Shown in pieces: positions 24,928 through 32,625 of a DNA stretch of 64,000 nt. Both the position numbers and the translations under genes were made by a program. The stretch covers positions 1 through 64,000 of the forward strand of contig NZ_MKQD01000034.1 of the NCBI RefSeq assembly GCF_001913705.1, written 5' to 3'. The number at the start of each line of letters is the position of its first letter. Positions within the stretch are counted from its first letter, which is position 1. This DNA is from Thalassotalea sp. PP2-459 (GTDB lineage Bacteria; Pseudomonadota; Gammaproteobacteria; Enterobacterales; Alteromonadaceae). The notes beneath the pieces are model-generated. The model had not been told where the DNA came from, searched no databases, and saw only the letters and a program-made list of their open reading frames with translations.

Positions 24928-25105
24928 AATTTTCCTTATCGACTTGAGTAAAAGAGAGCTTTGTTGGTTTACATAAAAAACCTTTTGAGTGTGCAGCACG
25001 CGCACAGTCTTTACATGCAAAGCGTGGCTGCACCACAATTTGAGTAATAATGTGTATGTTTTTTTCTATGTCTTTTTTCTTCCATTTACAAAGCGACTTA
25101 GTCAT
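24920..25105 (-). CDS. Small Cys-rich protein coupled to peroxiredoxin
   Basis: 61 residues from the ATG at 25105 (MTKSLCKWKKKDIEKNIHII...), with CKDC (FACKDCARAAHSKGFLCKP) and further cysteines before and after, a zinc-ribbon-like arrangement. Its stop overlaps the peroxiredoxin start by eight bases (reading ATGATTAA), which argues that it is a real, translated gene. The frame begins five codons up at a TTG. I do not recognise a named family. A metal-binding or redox-sensing role alongside the peroxiredoxin is inferred from its cysteines and linkage. Confidence 0.6.
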   Translation of the reverse strand: MTKSLCKWKKKDIEKNIHIITQIVVQPRFACKDCARAAHSKGFLCKPTKLSFTQVDKENYD

Positions 25106-25289
25106 ACATTCATTACTCAAAAAGTCTTGCTGCTGTTAGTCTAGTAGAAACTAGCAATGAACGCACGGCGACTTAGCTAAACGATTAAATAATCTGATAA
25201 AAAATCTTAAAGGCGCGTTGTTCTTGTTGTGTTGGTAGCTCAGGTAAAGATATTATAATGTGCACCAACTTAATTAGCAGGGAAATACC

Positions 25290-25577
25290 ATGATACATCG
25301 CGTTAATCAGTTTTATGCCGCAGATAACCAAGCACAATCATTAAAAGAGTTTTTTCAAGAGCTTGTTGATTACATTAACAATAGTGAAGGATGTATGGGT
25401 TGCCAACTTTTACAAGATGAGCAAGATGACTCACATTTTGTGATCTTAGAACAATGGCAAACGAAAGAAGCTCATCAGGCATCGTTAAATCAATATCCTG
25501 CGGATAAGATGCAAGCTGCTATGCCGCTTTTTGGCAAGCCACCAGAGGGCGATTATTACACGTTGATTAAAGAATAA
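25290..25577 (+). CDS. Antibiotic-biosynthesis-monooxygenase-domain protein
   Basis: 95 residues forming one ABM (ferredoxin-like dimeric alpha-beta barrel) domain: helix SLKEFFQELVDYINNSEGC, strand GCQLLQDEQDDSHFVILEQW and the WQTKEAHQASL helix. Such proteins act as cofactor-free monooxygenases or small-molecule binding proteins, often in quinone or haem metabolism. AGGGAAA lies before the ATG. A VOC protein and a GFA-family protein follow on the same strand within 80 bases each, so the three may be co-transcribed. Confidence 0.82.
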   Translation: MIHRVNQFYAADNQAQSLKEFFQELVDYINNSEGCMGCQLLQDEQDDSHFVILEQWQTKEAHQASLNQYPADKMQAAMPLFGKPPEGDYYTLIKE

Positions 25578-25647
25578 TGAGATCTTGTCACTTTCTATAA
25601 TGATTTTCGACGCTGTAATATTAAAAAAAGTAAAAACTTATCAAAGT

Positions 25648-26046
25648 ATGAATAATAAAATTGTTTTAAAAGGTATTCATCACGTAGCGATTATTTGCGC
25701 TGATTATCAACGTACTAAAGCCTTTTATGTAGATATACTTGGGCTTGAAATTATTGCGGAAAATTATCGAGCAGAGCGCCAATCATATAAATTAGATCTA
25801 GCGCTACCTGACGGTAGCCAACTCGAAATATTCTCATTTTCCAATGCGCCGAAACGCCCTAGTTACCCAGAGGCTCAAGGATTAAGGCATTTGGCTTTTC
25901 AAGTAGATTCTGTTGAACAAACAGCATTATTATTGACCAAAAAAGGTATTGAAGTAGAGCCGATTCGCGTTGATGAATTTACTGGGAAGTCATTTACCTT
26001 TTTTAGTGATCCCGACGAGTTACCCATTGAAATATATCAAACATAG
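25648..26046 (+). CDS. VOC-family protein (YaeR/GloA2-like)
   Basis: 132 residues from the ATG at 25648; the open frame runs upstream to a TTG but this part is not conserved. The vicinal oxygen chelate fold is clear: GIHHVAIICADYQRTKAFY, YKLDLALPDGSQLEIFSF, GLRHLAFQVDSVEQT and FFSDPDELPIEIYQ. The metal ligands H (in IHH), E (LEIF), H (LRHLAF) and E (PIEIY) are all present. The whole layout resembles E. coli YaeR, a glyoxalase I-like protein of uncertain substrate. It follows the ABM gene by 70 bases. Confidence 0.87.
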   Translation: MNNKIVLKGIHHVAIICADYQRTKAFYVDILGLEIIAENYRAERQSYKLDLALPDGSQLEIFSFSNAPKRPSYPEAQGLRHLAFQVDSVEQTALLLTKKGIEVEPIRVDEFTGKSFTFFSDPDELPIEIYQT

Positions 26047-26057
26047 TAGAGGAAAAG

Positions 26058-26468
26058 ATGTATAAAGGCAGTTGCCTCTGTGGCAAAGTACAAATAGCGA
26101 TTGATGGTGCTATAAGCGATATTATTCATTGTCATTGTTCTTTGTGTCGCAAAAATAGTGGCACAGCTTATGCCACCAATGGCTTTGTTGAGCGAGAAGA
26201 CTTTACCCTTGTTTCTGGTGAGCATGAACTCAGTCAATTTTCATATAAAGCTAATCGAGTGCGCCACTTTTGCAAACATTGTGGCTCTCCTGTTTATAGT
26301 GAAAACTTAGAAGATATTCAACGAATTAGATTACGCTTAGGGCTATTAGATACACCGATAATTGAAAGGCCAATGTCACATAACTTTGTGACCTCTAAAG
26401 CCAATTGGGAAGAGATGGATGCAAAGCTTCCTCGGTATGAAGCGTTTGAACCTGAGCGACAAAAATAG
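26058..26468 (+). CDS. GFA-family (Mss4-like) zinc protein
   Basis: 136 residues with the zinc-binding pattern of glutathione-dependent formaldehyde-activating-type proteins: CLCGKV (residues 5-10), HCHCSLCRKNSG (about 29-40) and FCKHCGSPVYS (about 72-82). Most members of this broad family do not act on formaldehyde; the substrate is unknown. Ten bases separate it from the VOC gene, and AGAGGAAAAG precedes the ATG. It closes the three-gene set and is followed by a bidirectional terminator. Confidence 0.87.
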   Translation: MYKGSCLCGKVQIAIDGAISDIIHCHCSLCRKNSGTAYATNGFVEREDFTLVSGEHELSQFSYKANRVRHFCKHCGSPVYSENLEDIQRIRLRLGLLDTPIIERPMSHNFVTSKANWEEMDAKLPRYEAFEPERQK

Positions 26469-26508
26469 CTGTTTTTAACTATCTTCGTGAAGTTGAATTC
26501 AATACAGT

Positions 26509-26546
26509 AAAAAGCCGTTTTGTGCGTAACACGAAACGGCTTTTTT
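26509..26546. terminator. Bidirectional terminator
   Basis: AAAAAGCCGTTT pairs with AAACGGCTTTTTT, with an inner GTG/CAC pair, giving a long stem with T runs in both directions between the GFA gene and the convergent S9 peptidase gene. Confidence 0.88.
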
Positions 26547-26575
26547 ACTGTTAAAACTTGCTATTTACTAGCATA

Positions 26576-28858
26576 TTATTTTTTTAGTGTTTCAAAGGTA
26601 AACTCTTTAGGTGGTGTTACCCCTTTTAAATGTTCAACGAAATAGTCCCAGCGTTTACGCAACATAAACGGTTCACGTGCAAAACCGTGACCGCGATTCG
26701 GTAGCATGATCATGTCGAAATCTTTATTGGCGTCAATTAACGCTTCTACTACAACTAACGTGTTGTAAGGTGGTACGTTAGTATCTGTCGTGCCGTGTGC
26801 AATTAATAACTTACCTTTTAAACGATCGGCAATAAGTTGATTCGCTTGGCTGTCGTAGTTGGTTGTACCGTCTTCATTGTTCACTAACATACCATGCCAT
26901 TTTTCACCCCATTCATCCGCATAGTTACGGTTGTCATGATTACCTGCTTGAGACACTGCAACACTATAGAAATCTGGGTACATTAATAACGCGCGAGTAG
27001 AGGCAAAACCACCACCTGAATGTCCCCAAATACCTACTTTACTGTCATCTATCCAACTGTGTTTACTTGCAAGTTGTTTAATCGCTGCTACTTGGTCGGG
27101 AATGCCACTATCGCCCATGTTGCCATAATAAAATTCATGAAATGCTTTTGAACGACCCGGTGTACCTAACGCATCAATCTCAATGACAATAAAACCTAGT
27201 TCAGCAATGGCTTGGTTGTCACCTCGTGATGCACGAAAGTTACGGCCACGAATTGAACCTACTTGCGGGCCAGGATATAAATAGTTTACGACAGGGTATG
27301 ATTGCTTAGGATCAAAATTGCTTGGTTTATACATTAAACCGTAAATATCATGTTCACCGTTTCTATCTTTGACAATAAACGGCTCTGGTGCGACCCAGTT
27401 TTTCGCTTTTAACTGTTCGATATTCATGGTTTCAATGGCAAAACCTTTACCAGTGTTGGTGCTTCGAACGTAACTTTTTTCTGGTGTAATATACGTTGAA
27501 ACGCGATCGACAAAATATTTACCATCTTCACTTAAGGTAATGCGGTGGTGTTGTTTTTCTGGCGTTAACAGCGTTAAATTTGAGCCATCAAGATTTACGC
27601 GATAAAGGTAATGAAAATATGGATCACCGCCTTCACGCCCTGCACCGGTAAATAAAATAGTGCCGCTTTCTTGGTCAACATGAAGTAATGAAATGACCGT
27701 CCAGTCACCTTGGGTAATTTGTTTTTTTACCTTACCCGTTTTTGCGTCTATTAAGTAAAAGTGTCCCCAATTTGAACGTTGAGAAAACCATAATATTTCA
27801 TCGGTTTTATCAAGATACTGCCAACTAACCCCTTGAACACCGGACTCAAAAAAGGTTTCTTCGGTTTCTGTGAAAACTGTTGTTACTTTACCTGATTTGG
27901 CATCAGCAAAACGTAACGTTGCTTTTTTATGGTCACGAGAAGAAGAGACAAAAGCAAAGTGCGAACTATCTGTTGACCAATCAATATCAAGTAAACTGCC
28001 ATCGCGTGCGGCAACATGGTCAGTGATAGTAGAGCGATGCTCATCAGGCGCCATATCTAATGGAATAACCTTCGCTTTATCTACGTCGATAACAACACGA
28101 TGAATTTTAAAAATATGCTCATCGCCGGGTAATGGATATTTCCAAACATCAATTTTTGGGTGGCCAACAGCCGTGGATACAATACCCATGTCGCCAACTT
28201 TTCGGCCGTCATGCTTAAAGGTGGTTAGCTTGCTTGAATCAGGTGACCAGGTCACAACAGGTTTGCTACTACGTACCCAGCCAGCATTGTTTGTTGCATA
28301 GCCGAAATCTTCAATGCCATCAGTGGTCAGTTGCGTTTCTGTATTATCAGCAAGATTTCGTAACCATAAGTTATGCTCACGAATAAATACTGACTTATTA
28401 CCATCAGGCGAAACAAATTCACTACGCTTTATTGATGTTTCATCTTTTTTACAAAGGTAATTACTTAATGGACACTGGTAATTAGTACCTTTGTAGTTGA
28501 CGTTGAGTACGTTATTGTCACTAATAGTGACTTGATAAAAGGGTAATTTATTTTGGTTTACTTCACTTTCGGAAATACGTGCAAGTGACTCAGCAAGTTT
28601 TTGATGATCAAAGGCAGGTGCTTTAGTTTGCTTGCTAGCATCTACTTTAAAAAATCGTAACCCTTCAGGGGTTTGGCTGCGATAAATTAAGGTATTGTTG
28701 TTAGACCATTTTGGATAGTCGACGGTACCAGTCACCAGTTTTGTGGTGGTGCTTGATAATTGTTGTTCTGCGCGTTGATAATCGGCTTTTGTTACGTCAG
28801 CGTGTGCAACGCCTGAAACCGATATCATCGTTGCAGCCAAAGACAAATATTTGTTCAT
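26576..28858 (-). CDS. Secreted S9 peptidase (DPP-IV-like)
   Basis: 760 residues with a signal peptide (MNKYLSLAATMISVSGVAHA). The N-terminal two thirds is a beta-propeller of the DPP-IV_N type, with repeating WSPDSSKLTTFKHDGRKV-like blades. The C-terminal alpha/beta hydrolase domain carries the nucleophile S614 in WGHSGGGFAS, the acid D in HGTTDTNVPPYNT and the catalytic histidine in NRGHGFAREPF. It is a serine exo- or oligopeptidase in the periplasm, cleaving near proline or a related residue. Divergent from the DcaP porin gene; together with the M61 enzyme it suggests growth on peptides. Confidence 0.92.
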   Translation of the reverse strand: MNKYLSLAATMISVSGVAHADVTKADYQRAEQQLSSTTTKLVTGTVDYPKWSNNNTLIYRSQTPEGLRFFKVDASKQTKAPAFDHQKLAESLARISESEVNQNKLPFYQVTISDNNVLNVNYKGTNYQCPLSNYLCKKDETSIKRSEFVSPDGNKSVFIREHNLWLRNLADNTETQLTTDGIEDFGYATNNAGWVRSSKPVVTWSPDSSKLTTFKHDGRKVGDMGIVSTAVGHPKIDVWKYPLPGDEHIFKIHRVVIDVDKAKVIPLDMAPDEHRSTITDHVAARDGSLLDIDWSTDSSHFAFVSSSRDHKKATLRFADAKSGKVTTVFTETEETFFESGVQGVSWQYLDKTDEILWFSQRSNWGHFYLIDAKTGKVKKQITQGDWTVISLLHVDQESGTILFTGAGREGGDPYFHYLYRVNLDGSNLTLLTPEKQHHRITLSEDGKYFVDRVSTYITPEKSYVRSTNTGKGFAIETMNIEQLKAKNWVAPEPFIVKDRNGEHDIYGLMYKPSNFDPKQSYPVVNYLYPGPQVGSIRGRNFRASRGDNQAIAELGFIVIEIDALGTPGRSKAFHEFYYGNMGDSGIPDQVAAIKQLASKHSWIDDSKVGIWGHSGGGFASTRALLMYPDFYSVAVSQAGNHDNRNYADEWGEKWHGMLVNNEDGTTNYDSQANQLIADRLKGKLLIAHGTTDTNVPPYNTLVVVEALIDANKDFDMIMLPNRGHGFAREPFMLRKRWDYFVEHLKGVTPPKEFTFETLKK

Positions 28859-29226
28859 GGTGAAGAAACCTGCATTTTAGTTGTTATAAATCACGCTAGT
28901 TAAGCGTAATTGTCGCTGACAAAGAGCTTAGCATACATTCGTAAGAAAAAAGCTGGCACACTCGACCAAAGGTCATGAATATACGATAAAAAGTCCCATG
29001 CTTTTATCGATTAACAATCTTTTGTTAGCGAGTAAATATCTTTGGAATACGACTAAAGTCTAATGATAAATGTCACTCTTATAGACTTAGGTCTAATTTC
29101 TAAATGGCTGTTTAGCCTCTACGGTTATACCCAGAAAAAAAATAACAGTTTAAAAAAACGATAAATAGCTGACAGATTGTTAAGTTTTCTTTCTCAGGCT
29201 ATACACGAAATATGGGGAAAGTAGAG
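28859..29226. promoter_or_regulatory. Divergent promoter region with paired operator-like repeats
   Basis: GACTAAAGTCTAAT (29051-29064) and GACTTAGGTCTAAT (29084-29097) are direct repeats of the pattern GACTWARGTCTAAT, each containing a near-palindrome, exactly 33 bases apart (about three helical turns). They lie 130-176 bases before the porin start and about 190-240 bases before the S9 peptidase start. Paired activator binding, as for a LuxR/NarL-type regulator, is inferred. Nothing else stands out in this 368-base stretch. Confidence 0.5.
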
Positions 29227-30285
29227 ATGAAAATTGATAAAGCCGGTATACTGGCGACAGGCTTATTAACGATTGCAAGTTCAGCACATGCAGGATATGA
29301 AATTCAATTAACGGAAGAAGATAAAATTACCTTCGGAGGGTTTATACAAGGTGATATTCGTTACATTGATGGTAATGCATCTTCAACGTTAACCAATGAT
29401 GATTTTTGGATTGGTCATGTGGTTAATGATGATATTTCAAACACCCGCTTTTCTGCCAGTTCAACACGCTTCAATACAAAATATCAACATGGTGATATCA
29501 CCGGTTTCATTGAGATGGATTTTTATGGCGGTGACGGTAACGAGCGCTTAACGAATTCTCGCCACCCGCGCTTACGTCATGCGTTTATTAAATACAAAAA
29601 TTGGACTGTAGGTCAAACTTGGTCAACGTTCGTCAATACTAGCGCTTTAGCTGAAGCTGCCGACTTCGGCGGACCTTTAGTTGCTGCGGCATTTATTCGT
29701 CAAGACTTGATCCGTTATACCAACGGTAACTTTCAGATTGCGATTGAAAATCCAGAATCATACGGTGGCTATACGGGGGCAGGTGGTTATGGTTCACAAG
29801 ATTCAGTGCCTGATGTTATTGCTAAATATACCTTCTCAGGTGATTGGGGTAATGTTTCAGTTGCGGGTGTCGCCAAACAATTAGAAACAGTCAGTGGCGA
29901 ATCAGAATCAGGGTTTGGCTATGGTATTGCCGGTAGAATCAAAACGGTGGGTAAAGATGATTTTAGGTTTCAACTTCATGGTGGCAATACCGGTCGTTAT
30001 GTAGGAGCTGCTGCCGCGACTGACCTTGTCGGTGAAGAAGTCGAGGAAACAACATCTATTTCTGTTGCTTATCGCCATTTCTGGACTGAAACCTTAAGAA
30101 CGAATGTATTTTACGGTAGAACTGAAACAGAAGAATCTGATCGCGAGCGTACACACTGGGGCGTAAACCTGTTTAAAAACATTACGCCAAAACTTTCGTA
30201 CGGTGTTGAGTTTGGTAATTTTGATGCAGAAGATCTCGCTGCAGATTCTAATTACGCACAACTTTCTGTGAAATATGTTCTATAA
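29227..30285 (+). CDS. DcaP-like outer-membrane porin
   Basis: 352 residues from the ATG at 29227 (the frame starts five codons up). Signal peptide MKIDKAGILATGLLTIASSA, cleaved at AHA-G. The mature start (GYEIQLTEEDKITFGGFIQG) and the alternating strand pattern (DFRFQLHGGN, ISVAYRHFWTETLRTNVFY, LSVKYVL at the end) match the DcaP trimeric porin family. It lets small solutes, often organic acids or other carbon sources, cross the outer membrane. The terminal strand ends in a hydrophobic residue (L) just after V, as typical for barrels. A strong terminator follows. Confidence 0.85.
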   Translation: MKIDKAGILATGLLTIASSAHAGYEIQLTEEDKITFGGFIQGDIRYIDGNASSTLTNDDFWIGHVVNDDISNTRFSASSTRFNTKYQHGDITGFIEMDFYGGDGNERLTNSRHPRLRHAFIKYKNWTVGQTWSTFVNTSALAEAADFGGPLVAAAFIRQDLIRYTNGNFQIAIENPESYGGYTGAGGYGSQDSVPDVIAKYTFSGDWGNVSVAGVAKQLETVSGESESGFGYGIAGRIKTVGKDDFRFQLHGGNTGRYVGAAAATDLVGEEVEETTSISVAYRHFWTETLRTNVFYGRTETEESDRERTHWGVNLFKNITPKLSYGVEFGNFDAEDLAADSNYAQLSVKYVL

Positions 30286-30341
30286 CGTTACTGTGTTAAC
30301 ACGTCTTTGCGTTAGTTAGCCTCACTGAGGTTATCTTTATA

Positions 30342-30366
30342 GGGAAGCATTGCTTCCCTTTTTTTG
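30342..30366 (+). terminator. Rho-independent terminator of porin gene
   Basis: GGGAAGC and GCTTCCC form a stem with an ATT loop, followed by a run of eight Ts. Confidence 0.9.
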
Positions 30367-30524
30367 TGTAACTTTGAGCTTGTTATTATTCCGTAAACTT
30401 ATTGTGGCTATTAAGTAAACCTTTAAAAATTTTATATTTTTTTAACAATTTGGATTTTTTGCCGATATAATCTTTACTTAGATAAACCATTTACAACAAC
30501 TTCAATACGGAATTTAAAACCTTA

Positions 30525-32057
30525 ATGAATATCACAACGAATGAAGTTACTTTTTCACCTTCTGAGCAGCTTGTTTCGATTACTGACACTCAAGGTGTGA
30601 TTTTATATGCCAATGAAAATTTTTGTCGAATAGCAGGATATTCACAATCTGAACTAGAAGGGCAGCATCATAATATTGTTCGTCACCCTGATATGCCAAA
30701 AGCGGCTTTTGCTGACTTATGGCAAAAACTTAAACGAGGTGATTCTTGGCGAGGCATGGTAAAAAACCGTTGTAAAAACGGTGACTTTTATTGGGTAGAT
30801 GCCTACGTTACCCCTTTATACGAGGGAAATAATATTGTTGGCTACCAATCTGTTCGTTGTTGTCCTACGGCTGAACAAAAACAAAAGGCACAGGCGCTGT
30901 ATCAACAGATCAATCAAGGGAAATCGATAAATGAATTTTCTACGAATGTGTCTTTAAAGCGTAGTCTGGCAGCTGCACTTGTTTTATCAATCACACTATT
31001 ACTAGCGTGGTTTATCTCTATGTACGCGGCAGGGGCATTATTACTGACTGTCGCGTTACTGGTTATAATTTTTAAAGATGAGTTTATTGCTATACCTGAT
31101 CAAATTTCACAATATAAACAAGAGTTCGATAGTCCATCTAGGTTGGTGTTTAGTGGTAAAGGCATTGCCGCGTTAATGCGATACCCGTATTTAATGCAGC
31201 AGGCAAAAATAAGAACAATTTTAGGAAGAAGCCGTGATTCAGGTGAAGGGCTTGTTAATCTTGGTGTGAAATTAAAAGATACCTCTGCTCGTTCTTTGGA
31301 AGGTCTATTTAATGAGAACTCGCAGTTAGATCAATTGGCAACGGCAATGACAGAAATGTCTGCCACCGTTCAAGATGTCAGCCAAAGTACTACAGATGCT
31401 TACGATAAGGTCGTGGTAATGCAGTCTGAATGTAATCAAGCAATTAGTGTTATTGATCATAGTCAGAAGAAAATCACCGTATTATCCGGTGAGGTAGAAT
31501 CTGCGGCAAATACTGCAACTAACCTTGTTACTGATATCACCCGTATTTCAGATATCATGACTGAAATTCAAGGCATTGCTGATCAAACGAACTTATTAGC
31601 TTTAAATGCAGCTATAGAGGCTGCTCGTGCTGGTGAACAAGGACGAGGTTTTGCTGTTGTCGCAGATGAAGTACGAACCCTTGCTGGTAGAACGCAATCT
31701 GCTACCGAGCAAATACAAGGTTCAGTGGTCGAGCTCCAGCAAACGCTTCAACAATGGAGCGCAACCATGGTCTCAAGTCAAGGTGAAGCTGAATCATGCG
31801 TAGAAGATGCAACAGAAGCAAAAGCTGGTATGGATCGCATCAAAGGTATGATGGATGAAGTAACAGATATTGCGGGGCAAATAGCAACAGCTACTGAACA
31901 ACAAAGTGCTGTCGCTGCAGAAATGACCCAAAGCGTGCATAGTATCGATGGTATTTCAAAAGAAAACACTGAAATTGCTGAACAAGTTAACCGTTACGGT
32001 ATTGAGGTGAATAAAAGTGCCGAAACGTTAGAGTCGCTAAGCTCAACGTTCCGATAA
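30525..32057 (+). CDS. PAS-containing methyl-accepting chemotaxis protein (Aer-like)
   Basis: 510 residues. The N-terminal PAS domain (about 10-110) is of the Aer type, with [28 protein letters not shown] and [20 protein letters not shown]. Two close hydrophobic segments (about 147-185, [20 protein letters not shown]) anchor it without a periplasmic domain. The signalling hairpin is complete, with the tip [20 protein letters not shown] and [18 protein letters not shown]. The layout is that of cytoplasmic-sensing energy-taxis receptors; FAD binding is likely but not proven. No chemotaxis genes are adjacent. A terminator follows. Confidence 0.92.
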   Translation: MNITTNEVTFSPSEQLVSITDTQGVILYANENFCRIAGYSQSELEGQHHNIVRHPDMPKAAFADLWQKLKRGDSWRGMVKNRCKNGDFYWVDAYVTPLYEGNNIVGYQSVRCCPTAEQKQKAQALYQQINQGKSINEFSTNVSLKRSLAAALVLSITLLLAWFISMYAAGALLLTVALLVIIFKDEFIAIPDQISQYKQEFDSPSRLVFSGKGIAALMRYPYLMQQAKIRTILGRSRDSGEGLVNLGVKLKDTSARSLEGLFNENSQLDQLATAMTEMSATVQDVSQSTTDAYDKVVVMQSECNQAISVIDHSQKKITVLSGEVESAANTATNLVTDITRISDIMTEIQGIADQTNLLALNAAIEAARAGEQGRGFAVVADEVRTLAGRTQSATEQIQGSVVELQQTLQQWSATMVSSQGEAESCVEDATEAKAGMDRIKGMMDEVTDIAGQIATATEQQSAVAAEMTQSVHSIDGISKENTEIAEQVNRYGIEVNKSAETLESLSSTFR

Positions 32058-32068
32058 TGTAAAAGTGT

Positions 32069-32107
32069 AAAGCATCTTATTGATCATGAAATAAGATGCT
32101 TTATTAT
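32069..32107. terminator. Terminator between MCP and DUF3291 genes
   Basis: AAAGCATCTTAT (32069-32080) pairs perfectly with ATAAGATGCTTT (32091-32102) over a ten-base loop, with short T/A runs on both sides; it can serve both convergent genes. Confidence 0.75.
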
Positions 32108-32130
32108 ACCAAAAATACACCGTTATGGTT

Positions 32131-32586
32131 TCAATTAATCTGATTTAAATCTGCTTCAGTGAAGTTACTTTTAAAGGTAAATGCGTAGGGTGAATCCCCT
32201 TGTTTTCTTAAATGCATCAATCGTTCAATCGCCTCTTCTATTGTAGGTCTATGATTAACGGGTATCCACCATAATACGTACGAGTCTTCGGGTATGCGAT
32301 GAAACCACTCTTGTTTTCTTTTGAGAAAATCAATGTGATGAGTTCTGAACATAAAATTCTTTAATGATTCAATATCTTGCCACACAGATATGTTTACGAT
32401 GATATCTGGATCATCCATTACCTTGATATCTGTTGCGTCACCACTGTCATCTTTTAAGCGCCAAACAAAGCCATCGCTGATTTCTGCAATAGCATTGATC
32501 GGTTCTAAATTATTGATGAATTCTGCTATTTCTGGTGCGTCTAGTGCGTATTTTGCTTTTGCAATATTGAGCTGTGCAAGATTCAT
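32131..32586 (-). CDS. DUF3291 family protein
   Basis: 151 residues, soluble, starting with LAQLNIAKAKYALDAPEIAE, the characteristic family opening, and continuing with FVWRLKDDSGDATDI, IVNISVWQDIESLKNFMF and YVLWWIPVNHRPTIEEAIERL. The fold is a dimeric alpha/beta barrel-like (ABM relative) domain; no function is established. It is a single gene 39 bases beyond tex on the same strand, so it may be read through from tex or have its own promoter. Confidence 0.87.
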   Translation of the reverse strand: MNLAQLNIAKAKYALDAPEIAEFINNLEPINAIAEISDGFVWRLKDDSGDATDIKVMDDPDIIVNISVWQDIESLKNFMFRTHHIDFLKRKQEWFHRIPEDSYVLWWIPVNHRPTIEEAIERLMHLRKQGDSPYAFTFKSNFTEADLNQIN

Positions 32587-32625
32587 TTTCTCTCCTTAGA
32601 TTAGAATAATACAGCCTAGAAGGCC

